Origin: DASQFQ01 sp963811595
GTDB lineage: Bacteria > Actinomycetota > Thermoleophilia > Solirubrobacterales > Solirubrobacteraceae
Direction of reading: 5' to 3'
NCBI GenBank assembly: GCA_963811595.1
Contig: CAWERW010000006.1
Coordinates: forward strand, 118,984-182,983
DNA length: 64,000 bases
This document shows, in pieces, positions 63,577 through 64,000 of the stretch. The translations under genes were made by a program, and so were the position numbers. How positions within the stretch are numbered: position 1 is the first letter of the stretch; every line of letters begins with the position of its first letter. The notes under the pieces are model-generated. The model saw only the letters and a program-made list of their open reading frames with translations, did no database searches and was not told where the DNA came from.

Positions 63577-64000
63577 CACCCGCTTCGCGCTGGGATTAGT
63601 TGTATTTGCAGGGAATCCGCACGCCTGAGTCGTGCTCAGCGGGGGTCAGTTGTGCTGAGTTCGGGACATGGTCCGGGACACGGATCTGCAATCCGCAGCT
63701 GCATGACGGGACCAGTCGTTGACCCCTGCCCCCCGAGACACTTCGTCCTGAGGCACCCCGTGCCGAACGACGATCACGCCGCCCTCTTGTCGACGTACCA
63801 CCTGTTGGGACGACCCTCAGCGCGAGCACCACTGCGCCGCATGACAACCCCGAGCCGCCGCCCGCCGGATAGCTCCATGGTCCGGCGGCTTCGGACCTCG
63901 ATCGTGACGACCGGCGTCAGCCTTCGCTATCGCAAATGGGACGGGTAGGAGAACCGCTCCGATTGAACCGCGGCGCCGCTTACGCGGCCGCGTGTTCGTC
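63577..64000. other. 424-bp region without a supportable gene
   Basis: No open frame here looks like a known protein, and codon structure is weaker than elsewhere. It lies just beyond the tRNA-like fragment, the place where an attachment site and integrase remains would be found. At the far right, minus-strand codons before TAA at 63980-63982 (reading DEHAAA) could be the end of a gene that continues past the window. Confidence 0.4.

Noticed and set aside
63596..63948. Short open frames on both strands at the right edge
   Set aside because: No motif, odd composition and no convincing start; treated as non-coding junction sequence.

Overview
The window is very GC-rich and almost fully coding. 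Genes overlap at ATGA/GTGA junctions, and GTG starts are frequent. The mix of an F420-type LLM oxidoreductase, SpoIID- and SpoIIM-like proteins without other sporulation genes, actinobacterial-style housekeeping genes and proteins carrying an 'AGNRA' motif points to a high-GC actinobacterium. A Thermoleophilia / Solirubrobacterales-type genome is my best guess; this is inference from gene style, not a database match.

Layout. 1-4.6 kb holds the end of mreB, a diacylglycerol-kinase-like gene, methylmalonyl-CoA epimerase, a PAP2 phosphatase, ychF and a degenerate GGDEF protein. At 4.65-5.48 kb lies a decayed IS481-type insertion sequence with inverted repeats and a 6-bp target duplication. It abuts a 1292-residue secreted TolB-propeller/RTX protein (5.5-9.4 kb) that contains two apparently identical 631-bp repeats, followed by a small secreted protein and a large LuxR/AAA regulator (to 12.6 kb). 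12.7-16.1 kb carries a 5'-3' exonuclease, a MaoC hydratase, a HAD phosphatase and SpoIID. 16.1-19.2 kb is a TPP-dependent decarboxylase plus succinate-semialdehyde dehydrogenase operon. 19.2-24.8 kb holds membrane and exported proteins, pdxH and a BtrH/DUF4872 protein; two neighbouring genes here carry C-terminal frameshifts. 24.8-34.2 kb has an HxlR-fumC-membrane protein operon, an M19 dipeptidase, a MATE exporter, PPK2, and an MFS permease coupled to a hydroxyacid-oxoacid transhydrogenase-like enzyme. 34.2-50.2 kb is mostly housekeeping (ileS, trxA, polX, aroE-like, otsB, mscL, ppa, ABC-F) with glycosyltransferases.

50.2-63.5 kb is more accessory. It has two glycoside hydrolases, nadK, a GSA-aminotransferase-like gene, a subtilisin, and three proteins with a short N-terminal motif of the type LALQR-AGNRAV-LL-R, plus a fourth with a weaker match. 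Two of them end in domains that look like phage tail tube / Hcp folds and two carry other C-terminal regions. No secretion apparatus is present in the window, so these look like orphan parts or cargo of a contractile-injection-like system encoded elsewhere. The right edge holds what looks like the 3' half of a selenocysteine tRNA, a plausible attachment scar of an integrated element.

Metabolic theme. The decarboxylase-SSADH pair (possible 2-oxoglutarate to succinate bypass), the transhydrogenase-like enzyme that would also make succinic semialdehyde, and fumarase sit within 20 kb. Methylmalonyl-CoA epimerase feeds succinyl-CoA. Several start codons and two frameshifts are odd enough that raw-read confirmation of the sequence is worthwhile.
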